A stretch of 64,000 bases of DNA from Mycolicibacterium aichiense. GTDB taxonomy: Bacteria; Actinomycetota; Actinomycetes; Mycobacteriales; Mycobacteriaceae. Made by a program: the position numbers and the translations under genes. Below are positions 52,964-61,103 of this stretch, in pieces. The DNA lies in contig NZ_AP022561.1 of assembly GCF_010726245.1 (NCBI RefSeq), positions 4,712,001 to 4,776,000 on the forward strand, in the 5' to 3' direction. Numbering within the stretch: the first letter of the stretch is position 1; each line of letters opens with the position of its first letter. The notes under the pieces were generated by a model. That model had not been told where the DNA came from. It worked only from the letters and a program-made list of their open reading frames with translations, and did not search any database.

Positions 52964-53022
52964 TTGCTTAATTTCTTAGGCAATACCTCAGGAATAAACC
53001 GAACATCTCACGGGGGGTCCCA

Positions 53023-53484
53023 ATGACTACTGCAGCTGCAAACAAGTTCTCGTCTCTGTCAACCAAGCTTCAGGTGGGCACTGCGGCTGTGGCAGTCGCC
53101 GCCGCCGCCGCCATCACGCCGGCTGTTGCCCACGCAGCACCGAGCCTCGCGCCGTTCTCCGAGAATGTCGGTGGCGCCGCCTCTCTGCTGGTTGACCCGG
53201 TGGTTATCGTCCCGGGCGCGCCCGGCAGCAACAAGACCGCGGCGGCCAATGCGACTCCGGCTCCGGTGATCATCCAGACCTTCATCGGCGGATTCGTTGA
53301 CGCAGCTCAGAGCGCCATCCTCGCGGGTGCCCAGTACTTGGGGACTTGGGTCTATGGCGGCCTCGCCTTCACCGGTCTAGTTTTCAATACTTTCGGCCTG
53401 ACGCAAATCGGAGATCAATTCGACGCCGCGGCTTGGGCCGTTGCGAAAGCTGTGAAGATCGGCCCCTACTCCACCTCGAGCTAA
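53023..53484 (+). CDS. Small secreted protein of unknown function
   Basis: A 153-residue exported protein. A signal peptide (residues 1-38, with AAVAVAAAAAITPAVAHA before the cleavage site) precedes a mature part with no Cys and two hydrophobic stretches (VIIQTFIGGFVDAAQSAILA and GTWVYGGLAFTGLVFNTFG), which suggests a membrane- or lipid-associated helix bundle. ATG at 53023 follows a GGGGGG ribosome site. It is a single-gene unit with its own promoter and terminator, a layout of small abundant mycobacterial exported proteins. I do not recognise the family. Confidence 0.85.
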   Translation: MTTAAANKFSSLSTKLQVGTAAVAVAAAAAITPAVAHAAPSLAPFSENVGGAASLLVDPVVIVPGAPGSNKTAAANATPAPVIIQTFIGGFVDAAQSAILAGAQYLGTWVYGGLAFTGLVFNTFGLTQIGDQFDAAAWAVAKAVKIGPYSTSS

Positions 53485-53493
53485 GCAATCACG

Positions 53494-53542
53494 AAAACGA
53501 CTCGTCAGTTGTTGCCAATCGGCAGCTGGCGAGTCGTTTTTT
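53494..53542 (+). terminator. Intrinsic terminator after the small secreted protein
   Basis: AAAACGACTCG (53494-53504) pairs with CGAGTCGTTTT (53530-53540), and the loop has an inner CAGTTG/CAGCTG-like stem. The right arm runs into a T-tract. It isolates the small secreted gene from the polysaccharide locus downstream. Confidence 0.85.
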
Positions 53543-53606
53543 GTTGGCGGGCCGACGCGGATGCACTGCAGATGCAGACCGCACTGGAGCATGGGGAATT
53601 GACTGA

Positions 53607-55460
53607 GTGAAGTTCTTTTCGAGAAGACCGTCCAATGACGACTTGGACGATCACGAAGCAGATCTGACCGATGACGACGGAGACGAGCACCCCTGGTACC
53701 GACGTCGCCGTGTCGTGTGGGGCTCGCTTGGAGTGCTCTTCGTCCTTGTCTTATTCGGCGGTTGGCTCGGCTTGCGGGCATACCAGGCGAAGGCAGGTCT
53801 CGAAGAAGCGCGCTCCAGCGCACAGCAGGCCAAGGACGCACTCCTACAAGGAAATACGAAGGACGCGTCGCGCTTCGCAACAGAGGCGCAGTCGCACGCG
53901 CAGGAAGCGCGGGATGCGACCCACTCAGTGCCCTGGAACATTGTTTCCGTCGTGCCGTGGTTGGGCAGTCCATTCAGGACTGGTCAGCAGATATCCGACG
54001 TGGTCCTAGGCCTTGCCGCCGAAGTGCTGAAACCCGTCGCGGAAGCTGGCGCAACAGTCGCCCCAGATCAGTTGCTTGCCAACGGCCGGCTTGATGTCAC
54101 GGCTCTCCGAAACGAAGAACCTGTGTTGACCAAGATCGCTGCCGACGCGACTCGCCTCGACGCCGCCGCACAGGCGATTTCGGAACCGCGGTATCTCTCC
54201 ACAATCGACAACGCCCGGTCACAGCTTCAAGCGCAGGCCTCCGACATATCAGGGCTACTGAGTAATACGGCTGTGGCGGCGCGGCTGGCCCCATCGATGA
54301 TGGGCGCCGACGGACCTCGCTCTTATTTCATGGGTTTTCAGACCAACGCAGAAGCTCGAGGCACCGGCGGGTTACTAGGGGGATTCGGCATTCTCCGGTT
54401 CGACGACGGTAAGCCCACCGTGGACACCTTGGCGCCGAATACCGATTTCAGCAAGGCATTCCCCCCGTTTTCGATCAATCAAGAATTCGATGACCAGTAC
54501 GGGTTCACCAATCCCACCAGCGATTTCCGCAATAGTAACCAGAGTTCGCATTTTCCCTATGCGGCGCAGATCTGGAAGCGGATGTGGGCACAGCGGACAG
54601 GAATGAACGTCGATGGAGTGATAGCAATCGATCCGGTGGCGCTCAGCTACATTCTTGGCGCCACCGGGCCTGTGACAATGCCTAACGGCGAGACAGTGAC
54701 GAAAGACAATGTCGTCGAACTGACCGAGTCGACGGTCTACGCCCGCTTTCCTGACCCCGCGGACCAAAGCGGACGCAAGCAATACCTGCAAGACATCGCC
54801 ACAGAGGTTGTCAAGAAGATCACGAAGCCGGTGGAATCGCCACGCAAACTGGTTAATGCATTGGGGCGCGCGATCAGCGAGCGTCGAATCTCGGTCTGGA
54901 GCGCGAACCCAACTGATCAAAAGCTCCTGGAAGAAACCCCGCTGGCACATACGATTCCCGACGATCCCGCGCCCTACGCCGAAGTCGTTACCAATAATCT
55001 CGGCGGCAACAAGATGGATTACTACCTGGATCAGCAGATTGAGTACGTTGCCGACGGTTGCGATGGCGACAAGCGCTCGTCCACCGTCACGGTCCGGCTG
55101 ACCAATACGCTCAAGGATGTGGCTGGCCTGCCGGACTATGTTGCCGGGCGCCTGGGCTTCTTTCCCGAGATCGCGGGCGACATTCCGAGGGGAACGATGT
55201 TCACCTCGGTTCGTCTTCTAGCAACCAAGGGAGCAGAGGTCAACAGCGTTCTCGCCAACGGCAAGAGGACGCGTGTCTTCGGATCGGTGGAACGCGGGCA
55301 CCCGAGCTTCGAGTCGCAAATTGCCATACCGCCAGGGCAGACAATCGAGTTGACCTTCCGGCTCACTGAGCCGATTGTTCCTGGCGAGGCACGGGTTCCG
55401 ATTCAGCCGTTGGCCCGCAACGTAACCCCCAAAGTGTCGGTGCCCGTGTGCTCGAAGTGA
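53607..55460 (+). CDS. DUF4012 membrane protein
   Basis: A 617-residue protein. An acidic cytoplasmic N terminus and the basic stretch YRRRR precede one transmembrane helix (about 38-57). The Ala/Gln-rich coiled-coil-like region (60-110) and the large extracytoplasmic DUF4012 domain follow (YFMGFQTNAEARGTGGLLGG, GVIAIDPVALSYILGATGPV). In actinobacteria DUF4012 genes are often found beside exopolysaccharide clusters, and this one is directly upstream of a Wzz/BY-kinase gene, so a role in polymer assembly or attachment is reasonable. GTG at 53607 is used. The biochemical activity is not known. Confidence 0.88.
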   Translation: MKFFSRRPSNDDLDDHEADLTDDDGDEHPWYRRRRVVWGSLGVLFVLVLFGGWLGLRAYQAKAGLEEARSSAQQAKDALLQGNTKDASRFATEAQSHAQEARDATHSVPWNIVSVVPWLGSPFRTGQQISDVVLGLAAEVLKPVAEAGATVAPDQLLANGRLDVTALRNEEPVLTKIAADATRLDAAAQAISEPRYLSTIDNARSQLQAQASDISGLLSNTAVAARLAPSMMGADGPRSYFMGFQTNAEARGTGGLLGGFGILRFDDGKPTVDTLAPNTDFSKAFPPFSINQEFDDQYGFTNPTSDFRNSNQSSHFPYAAQIWKRMWAQRTGMNVDGVIAIDPVALSYILGATGPVTMPNGETVTKDNVVELTESTVYARFPDPADQSGRKQYLQDIATEVVKKITKPVESPRKLVNALGRAISERRISVWSANPTDQKLLEETPLAHTIPDDPAPYAEVVTNNLGGNKMDYYLDQQIEYVADGCDGDKRSSTVTVRLTNTLKDVAGLPDYVAGRLGFFPEIAGDIPRGTMFTSVRLLATKGAEVNSVLANGKRTRVFGSVERGHPSFESQIAIPPGQTIELTFRLTEPIVPGEARVPIQPLARNVTPKVSVPVCSK

Positions 55461-55750
55461 ATGCGAGTTTTCTAACTGGCTGGTTTCCACTCGACGGACG
55501 GGCGCGGCTGATGGAGACAGCTCAGGACCGCACAGAGATATCAAGTCGACCACTCCGGCCCGGGGTGGGATGTACGCCGACGCTAAGCCAAGCCCCGCGG
55601 CAGTCCTGGTGAGACAATGTTCGTTGCGGCCAAGAAGCTGTGCTTGGGGGAACAATATTGACGGGCTCAAATGACGCCGGCTCGGGTCTTCGCAGACGGT
55701 CCGTGGTGACGTGTCAGACCGCGGATCGGTCAGCTAGGGAGGGGTAGCGC
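55461..55750 (+). other. Intergenic region before the BY-kinase gene
   Basis: A 290-bp stretch without a supported gene. It ends in GGAGGGG, the ribosome site for the GTG at 55751. A TTGACG at about 55658 has no good -10 partner, so whether this region holds a promoter or only an untranslated spacer of a long transcript is open. Confidence 0.45.
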
Positions 55751-57184
55751 GTGAATCTTCAAGACTTTACAAAACTGCTGCGCACAAGATGGATCACCAT
55801 CGTTGTCACGATGTTGGTGTCGGTGCTCGCAGCGGTCGCGTACTCGCTTCTCACCACGCCGCTCTACCAAGCCTCCACAAGGCTGTACGTCTCAACCTCA
55901 GCCGGCTCGTCCGCGGCGGATCTGTACCAAGGTAATCGGCTGTCCCAGGAGCGGGTCCTTTCGTACACACAGCTGATAACCGGCGAAACCCTGGCCCAAA
56001 GAACCATTGACAAACTCGGGGTCAACATGACCGCGCCCGCGCTTCAGGAGCGAGTCAAGGCAAGTGCAAAGCTGGATACCGTTTTGATCGACGTGTCGGT
56101 ATTGGACGAGTCGCCCGTACGCGCCCGTGACATTGCCAACGCTTTGTCAGACGAGTTCGTCGTCATGGTGCGCGAGCTCGAGACCCCAAAGCCCGGGGCC
56201 GCACCCGATGCGCGAGTCATAGTTGAGCAGCGGGCATCGGTTCCGACCAAACCTGTGATTCCGAAAACGGCCCGTAACCTGGCGATCGGTTTGGGTTTGG
56301 GCCTGCTGACCGGGATCGGCCTCGCTGTTTTGCGGGACATGCTGGACAACACCGTCAAGAGTCGGGAAACGCTTGAGGAAATCACCGGCGTCGGCATCGT
56401 CGGCGCCATTCCACTCGACAAAGTGCGGCGAAATCAGCCAGTTATTCCATTCGACACTGAAACGTCGGCCATCGCGGAGGCATTCCGCAAGCTTAGGACA
56501 AACCTACAATTTTTGTCCGTAGATAATCCGCCCCGAGTGATCATCGTTACGAGCTCGGTCCCGAATGAAGGCAAATCGACTACAGCAATAAACCTTGCAC
56601 TCGCGCTGGCCGAAGCCGAACATAACGTCGTCCTCGTTGATGGGGATATGCGGCGACCTTCCCTGGACCGCTATCTCCATCTCGTGGGGCAAGTCGGATT
56701 CAGCACCGTGCTCAGCGGTGGGGCATCGCTATCCGAGGTGCTGCAACAGACACAGTATCCCCGCTTGACGGTGCTTACGTCAGGCGCAATACCACCGAAT
56801 CCAAGCGAACTTCTGGGATCGATGGCAGCGAAGACTGTCCTGACCGAATTACGCCAAAAGTTCGATTATGTAATCGTCGATTCGGCTCCCTTGCTGGCTG
56901 TGACCGACGGTGCACTTCTTGCGGCCAACGCGGACGGGGCGCTCATCATGACACGCTTCGGTCAGACCAAACGCGATCAAGTCGTCCACGCTGCCCGGAA
57001 CTTGGCGGACGTCGGGGCCTCGCTCCTCGGTGCTGTGCTCACAATGATGCCAACCCGCGGTGGTGGTAGCTATAGCTATAGCTATAGCTATAGCTACTAC
57101 GGCGAGAGCGCGAAGCCGGAATCAAAGGAAGCGAAGTCTGCTGCATCGGACACATCCCCTGAATCCTCGGATACTGCCCCATAA
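55751..57184 (+). CDS. Wzz chain-length determinant fused to BY-kinase (CpsD/Wzc type)
   Basis: A 477-residue polysaccharide co-polymerase. The Wzz part has membrane segments at about 14-34 and 176-194 with an external loop between. The bacterial tyrosine kinase domain has Walker A SSVPNEGKS (268-276), Walker A' VDGDMRRP (296-303) and Walker B YVIVDSAP (373-380). The tail is a tyrosine cluster, GGGSYSYSYSYSYYGES (six Tyr, 441-450), the expected autophosphorylation site; its Ser-Tyr pairs come from a 6-bp tandem repeat. Such kinases control polymer length by cycling between oligomer and monomer. GTG at 55751 is preceded by GGAGGGG. Confidence 0.94.
   Translation: MNLQDFTKLLRTRWITIVVTMLVSVLAAVAYSLLTTPLYQASTRLYVSTSAGSSAADLYQGNRLSQERVLSYTQLITGETLAQRTIDKLGVNMTAPALQERVKASAKLDTVLIDVSVLDESPVRARDIANALSDEFVVMVRELETPKPGAAPDARVIVEQRASVPTKPVIPKTARNLAIGLGLGLLTGIGLAVLRDMLDNTVKSRETLEEITGVGIVGAIPLDKVRRNQPVIPFDTETSAIAEAFRKLRTNLQFLSVDNPPRVIIVTSSVPNEGKSTTAINLALALAEAEHNVVLVDGDMRRPSLDRYLHLVGQVGFSTVLSGGASLSEVLQQTQYPRLTVLTSGAIPPNPSELLGSMAAKTVLTELRQKFDYVIVDSAPLLAVTDGALLAANADGALIMTRFGQTKRDQVVHAARNLADVGASLLGAVLTMMPTRGGGSYSYSYSYSYYGESAKPESKEAKSAASDTSPESSDTAP
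57068..57097 (+). repeat. Hexanucleotide tandem repeat encoding the Tyr tail
   Basis: Five consecutive AGCTAT units (the last is AGCTAC) lie in frame with codons 440-449 of the BY-kinase and encode five Ser-Tyr pairs. Gain or loss of a unit would add or remove a phosphorylatable Tyr without a frameshift. Confidence 0.95.
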
Positions 57185-57411
57185 TTCGGTCTCTCGAAAT
57201 AGTCCGATGTTCGCTCCATCGTCCAACGCGGCCAGCATCGCCTAGTGAGTCCGCAGGCTCCCCGCCACTTCTCGCGCAGAAAATGGGATCGCCCACGCTT
57301 CGCTTGGGCGCGCCAGCAACTGCTACTGCGACCTCGCCCAAACGCTGGGCGCCTTTGTCCAGGTCGAGGACTTGACCTCGTAGCCGCTGTGACGGGCTGA
57401 CCAGGTGTCAC

Positions 57412-57575
57412 GGGGCGGTGGAGCTCCGCTGCGAAAGTTGCAGACGCACACTTCAAAATCTCACTGGCACTGCGCAAATCGGCGAGCCCGCGCTTGAGCC
57501 GGCGGATCTCGGCATGCCCAGACCCCGTCGGTCCGAAAGTTCCCCAGCACCGATCTGCGCCCCGCGCCCTCACCG
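57412..57575 (-). pseudogene. IS3-family transposase OrfA remnant
   Basis: On the minus strand the segment EIRRLKRGLADLRSASEILK, followed by CASATFAAELHRP, is the leucine-zipper end of IS3-family OrfA, normally ...LRRANEILKAASAFFAAELDRP. Just upstream, the matching AQIGAGELSDRRGL segment is in another frame, so a frameshift has occurred, and no OrfB or terminal repeats could be recognised. It sits in a 613-bp gap (57185-57797) of the polysaccharide locus that otherwise has no supported gene. Confidence 0.7.
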
Positions 57576-57797
57576 GCGCGCTGGCTACTCCGGGATACCA
57601 AGTTTACTCATCACCGCCTTGATGGCCCAGGGACTCAGACACTTCCGAGGCAGCTATTACGTTGTCCGAACGCACGATGACCAAACTCCGGCGCCTACCG
57701 TCCGGGCATTCGCCTGATCGTCCGATGAGATTTGAACGAAAGCCGGGGTAGTTCATTCGCGAGGTCATAGCCCCCGTTTATTCGTTAGCATCGCGAT

Positions 57798-58904
57798 GTG
57801 CCTGACCTCGAAATCGCGATCACCCACGACCACCTAGTACAGCGCGGGGGCGCTGAGCGGGTCGTCGCTGCCATAGCGAGGGCATTTCCGGGCGCCCCGA
57901 TCTACACGACCTTGTACGAACCCGATGAGACGTACCCTGAGCTCAGGCAGCTAGACATCAGGCCCAGCTGGCTCAATCGGTTTTCCGTGCTGCGAAAGTC
58001 GCATCGGCTGACACTGCCGCTACTCGCTTCCGTGGTGGGTAGCACCCGGGTGAATGCGACGGTGACAATCGCGAGCAGTGCGGGATGGTCCCATGGGTAT
58101 GACACCTCCGGCCCAAAGATTGTTTATTGCTACTCCCCTGCTCGGTGGCTGTATCAAACGGACGCCTATCTCGGAAGCGACAAGCTCACCATCAAACGGA
58201 TGTTATTGCTCGCCTTGTCACCGTTCTTGAAACGCTGGGACAAGAAGAAGGCTCTAACCGCTACGAAGTACTTCGCGATCTCGACAGCCGTGCAACAACG
58301 CATTCGCGATGCCTACGGCATCGAGTCGGAGGTCTTGCCTGCACCGCATACGATCGATTCGTCCCTTCCGCAGGACCCGGTGGACATATCGGCCGTTCGA
58401 CGGCCATCCGAAGAGTTCTACCTCTGCATCTGTCGCTTGCTGCCATACAAGAACGTCGACGTCGTGATCGAAGCCATGAACTCGCTCAACATCCCTTTGA
58501 TCGTCGTCGGCGCCGGACCGGAGGAAGATAATTTGCAGCGCCTGGCCGGACCGTCTGTGCTAATGCTCAAGAATCTCAGCGACAATCAGGTCCGCTGGTT
58601 GTATGCGCATTGCACAGCCGTGCTATCGGCAAGCTACGAAGACTTCGGCTTGACACCGATCGAGGGGGCGGCGTACGGCAAACCGTCGATTGTATTGCGG
58701 TGGGGAGGATTTCTCGACACGATTCGCGAGGGGCAGACCGGGCTGTACTTCGACAGCCCCACCCCCGAGGAGGTCCGGAACGCCATCGTGCTGAGTCGAC
58801 AACGCGCCTGGGACTCCGAGTTGATACGGGGGCATGCGGAACTGTTCTCCGAGGAACACTTCGCCGGCCGCCTAATTGAGGAGGTTGCGCGGTTGGCCGA
58901 GTAG
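57798..58904 (+). CDS. GT4-family glycosyltransferase
   Basis: A 368-residue GT-B fold enzyme adding a sugar to a growing repeat unit. ITHDHLVQRGGAERVVAAIA is the N-terminal acceptor-side motif, YLCICRLLPYKNVDVVIEA the start of the nucleotide-sugar domain, and ASYEDFGLTPIEGAAYGKPS the E-x7-E type donor motif of GT4. GTG at 57798 is taken. Its neighbours make GDP-6-deoxyhexose, so it may use GDP-mannose or the deoxy sugar, but the donor cannot be read from sequence. Confidence 0.93.
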   Translation: MPDLEIAITHDHLVQRGGAERVVAAIARAFPGAPIYTTLYEPDETYPELRQLDIRPSWLNRFSVLRKSHRLTLPLLASVVGSTRVNATVTIASSAGWSHGYDTSGPKIVYCYSPARWLYQTDAYLGSDKLTIKRMLLLALSPFLKRWDKKKALTATKYFAISTAVQQRIRDAYGIESEVLPAPHTIDSSLPQDPVDISAVRRPSEEFYLCICRLLPYKNVDVVIEAMNSLNIPLIVVGAGPEEDNLQRLAGPSVLMLKNLSDNQVRWLYAHCTAVLSASYEDFGLTPIEGAAYGKPSIVLRWGGFLDTIREGQTGLYFDSPTPEEVRNAIVLSRQRAWDSELIRGHAELFSEEHFAGRLIEEVARLAE

Positions 58905-59051
58905 ACACCCCGTCTGCTCGGAGTATCAGCGCGATCGCGAACGCCGTTTTGGCCAGCGAAGATGATGCAATTGAAAGGGTAGTTCGTATTCCATCGGGTG
59001 CTGCGACTTGCCGGGCAAACGAGGTCGCAATGCAGTAGCGTTGTGCAGGTC

Positions 59052-60062
59052 ATGACGCCACAAAAAGTCGCTCTTGTCACTGGCATTACAGGCCAAGACG
59101 GTAAGCATCTGTCGACCTTCCTGCACGACAAGGGCTACCTCGTATACGGGTTCATTCGTGGCCAGAACAATCCTCGACGTGCCGAGCTGGAGGCATCGCA
59201 CCCCTTCGTGAAGATGATCGAAGGGGATTTGACTGACCCGACCTCGATCGTGCAGGCCTTGGAGGTCGCCAATCCGGACGAGGTCTACAACCTCGGGGCC
59301 ATTAGCCATGTCGGGTACTCCTTCAAGAACCCGTCTCTGACCGCCGAAGTCACTGGCAAGGGTGTACTCAACGTTCTCGAGTCGGTCCGTATAACAGGGC
59401 GCGCCGAGAAGACTCGCATCTATCAGGCATCGACCTCGGAAATGTTCGGTGGCCTCGACTACAACCGGCCCGGAACTGGCTACAACGAAGACTCTCTGTT
59501 CCACCCCCGCAGCCCCTACGGCGTCGCCAAGCTCTACGGACATTGGACGGCGAAAAACTACCGCGAGAGCTACGGCATGTTCGTTTCCTGCGGGATCCTC
59601 TTCAACCACGAGGGCGAACATCGCGGCGTCGAGTTTGTCACCAGGAAGATCACGCACGCTGTTGCGCGCATAAAATACGGACTACAGGAATACGTCGAGC
59701 TCGGCGACCTGTGGCCGAAGCGCGATTGGGGCTACGCAGGCGACTTTGTCAAGGGGATGTGGCTGATGCTTCAGCACACCGAGCCTGATGACTTTGTCCT
59801 GGCGACGGGCGAGACGCACTCCATCGAAGACTTCCTAGCATTGGCGTTTGCGGAGATCGGTGAATCCGATTGGCGCCCGTACGTGCGTCAAAATCCGGCG
59901 TTCATGCGCCCTGCAGAGGTCGACATCCTCCTCGGCGACCCGTCGAAGGCCGAGCGCGTCCTCGGGTGGCATCGCGAGGTCGATTTCCCCACCCTCGTCT
60001 CGCGCATGGTTCAGCACGACCTTGCGCGTGTCGGTGTTGCCACTGAGGCTTCTAGAGGGTGA
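59052..60062 (+). CDS. gmd: GDP-mannose 4,6-dehydratase
   Basis: A 336-residue SDR-superfamily enzyme turning GDP-D-mannose into GDP-4-keto-6-deoxy-D-mannose. VALVTGITGQDGKHLSTFL is the NADP motif, QASTSEMFGG has the catalytic Thr, PYGVAKLYGHW the Tyr-x3-Lys pair and NHEGEHRGVEFVTRKIT the GMD-specific nucleotide-sugar region (usually NHESPRRG). ATG at 59052 is chosen; the frame upstream is not family-like. The stop overlaps the start of the next gene (GTGA). Confidence 0.96.
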   Translation: MTPQKVALVTGITGQDGKHLSTFLHDKGYLVYGFIRGQNNPRRAELEASHPFVKMIEGDLTDPTSIVQALEVANPDEVYNLGAISHVGYSFKNPSLTAEVTGKGVLNVLESVRITGRAEKTRIYQASTSEMFGGLDYNRPGTGYNEDSLFHPRSPYGVAKLYGHWTAKNYRESYGMFVSCGILFNHEGEHRGVEFVTRKITHAVARIKYGLQEYVELGDLWPKRDWGYAGDFVKGMWLMLQHTEPDDFVLATGETHSIEDFLALAFAEIGESDWRPYVRQNPAFMRPAEVDILLGDPSKAERVLGWHREVDFPTLVSRMVQHDLARVGVATEASRG

Positions 60063-60988
60063 CGAAGACCCTTGTTCTAACCGGCGTTGATGGATTCGTC
60101 GGACATCATGTCGCCGTGGCCGCGAACGCGGCGGGCTACCTCGTTCGCGGGGTGGCCCGGACAGATACAGTTCCCGCCTCTACTCGAGAACTACTCACAT
60201 CTGTGCACGTCGCAGATCTGCGCAGAGAGTGGCCCGTAGGATTGATCGGCGACGCCGTGGTGCACCTGGCGGGACTGGCGGCGGTAGGGCCATCGTTTGA
60301 ACAGCCGCAAACATACATCGAGGCCAACAGCGCGATGGTTACCAACCTATGCGAGGCCCACATGCGCGCCGACGCGGTGTCGACCCGCATCCTCGGCATT
60401 AGTACTGGCGCTGTATATCGCCCGCCGCATAACAGTGAATCGCTCCGCGAGGATGCCGATGTAGTGGCATCCTCTCCCTACGTCGTTAGCAAACTGCTCG
60501 TGGAGCGACAGTTTGAGTACTACCGGCGTCGCGGGCTTAGGACCATTGTGGCGCGGCCCTTCAATCACATCGGGCCAGGTCAACGTCCGGGATTCATAGT
60601 CCCAGACCTCGTTGCGTCACTTGAGGACTCCTCGAGTCGCGACCGGCTTGCGGTGGGCAACCTGACGACACGACGCGACTATACCGACGTCCGGGACGTC
60701 GCCGACGCGTATGTGCGCATCATCGCCTCCGATACTCCGCACACCATTTACAACGTGGCTTCGGGCAAGTCGGTCTCGGGGCATGACATCCTCGAGGCAA
60801 TCTGTCGCACCTTGGGGCGGCCTACCCCGGAACTCATGGTCGACCCCGCACGCATGCGCCCAACCGACGCTCGCGACATCACAGGCGACGCTGGACGCTT
60901 GCGGCGCGACCTGGGTTGGTCTCCCACCATCCCTCTTGAGTCGTCAATCGCCGACTTCGTCAGCGCAGAGAGAATCGCCCAGTCCTAA
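60059..60988 (+). CDS. rmd: NAD-dependent reductase/epimerase, RMD-like (GDP-6-deoxy-4-keto-sugar reductase)
   Basis: A 309-residue extended SDR. TLVLTGVDGFVGHHVAVAA binds the nucleotide, and SPYVVSKLLVE contains Tyr-x3-Lys. FNHIGPGQRPGFIVPDL, with RRDYTDVRDVADAY, is the pattern of Pseudomonas RMD, which reduces the Gmd product to GDP-D-rhamnose. Reduction to GDP-6-deoxy-D-talose is the alternative, from a related enzyme. GTG at 60059 overlaps the gmd stop, so the two enzymes are made together, which supports consecutive steps. Confidence 0.88.
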   Translation: MTKTLVLTGVDGFVGHHVAVAANAAGYLVRGVARTDTVPASTRELLTSVHVADLRREWPVGLIGDAVVHLAGLAAVGPSFEQPQTYIEANSAMVTNLCEAHMRADAVSTRILGISTGAVYRPPHNSESLREDADVVASSPYVVSKLLVERQFEYYRRRGLRTIVARPFNHIGPGQRPGFIVPDLVASLEDSSSRDRLAVGNLTTRRDYTDVRDVADAYVRIIASDTPHTIYNVASGKSVSGHDILEAICRTLGRPTPELMVDPARMRPTDARDITGDAGRLRRDLGWSPTIPLESSIADFVSAERIAQS

Positions 60989-61103
60989 CCGTCGTAATCG
61001 TGCAGATCTGGGTGGAGAACAGAGACAAGCGGCGACGACTTGGTTAAGGTCGCACCAGACACTCGGGCGCCCACGAATCTATAACGGAGGTCGAGACCAC
61101 ACG

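Noticed and set aside
57068..57097. Short tandem repeat as a possible CRISPR array
   Set aside because: The units are 6 bp without spacers and lie in a coding frame. No CRISPR array or cas gene is in the window.
57418..57717. 99-codon plus-strand frame in the gap after the BY-kinase
   Set aside because: It is opposite the IS3 OrfA remnant and has no recognisable pattern.
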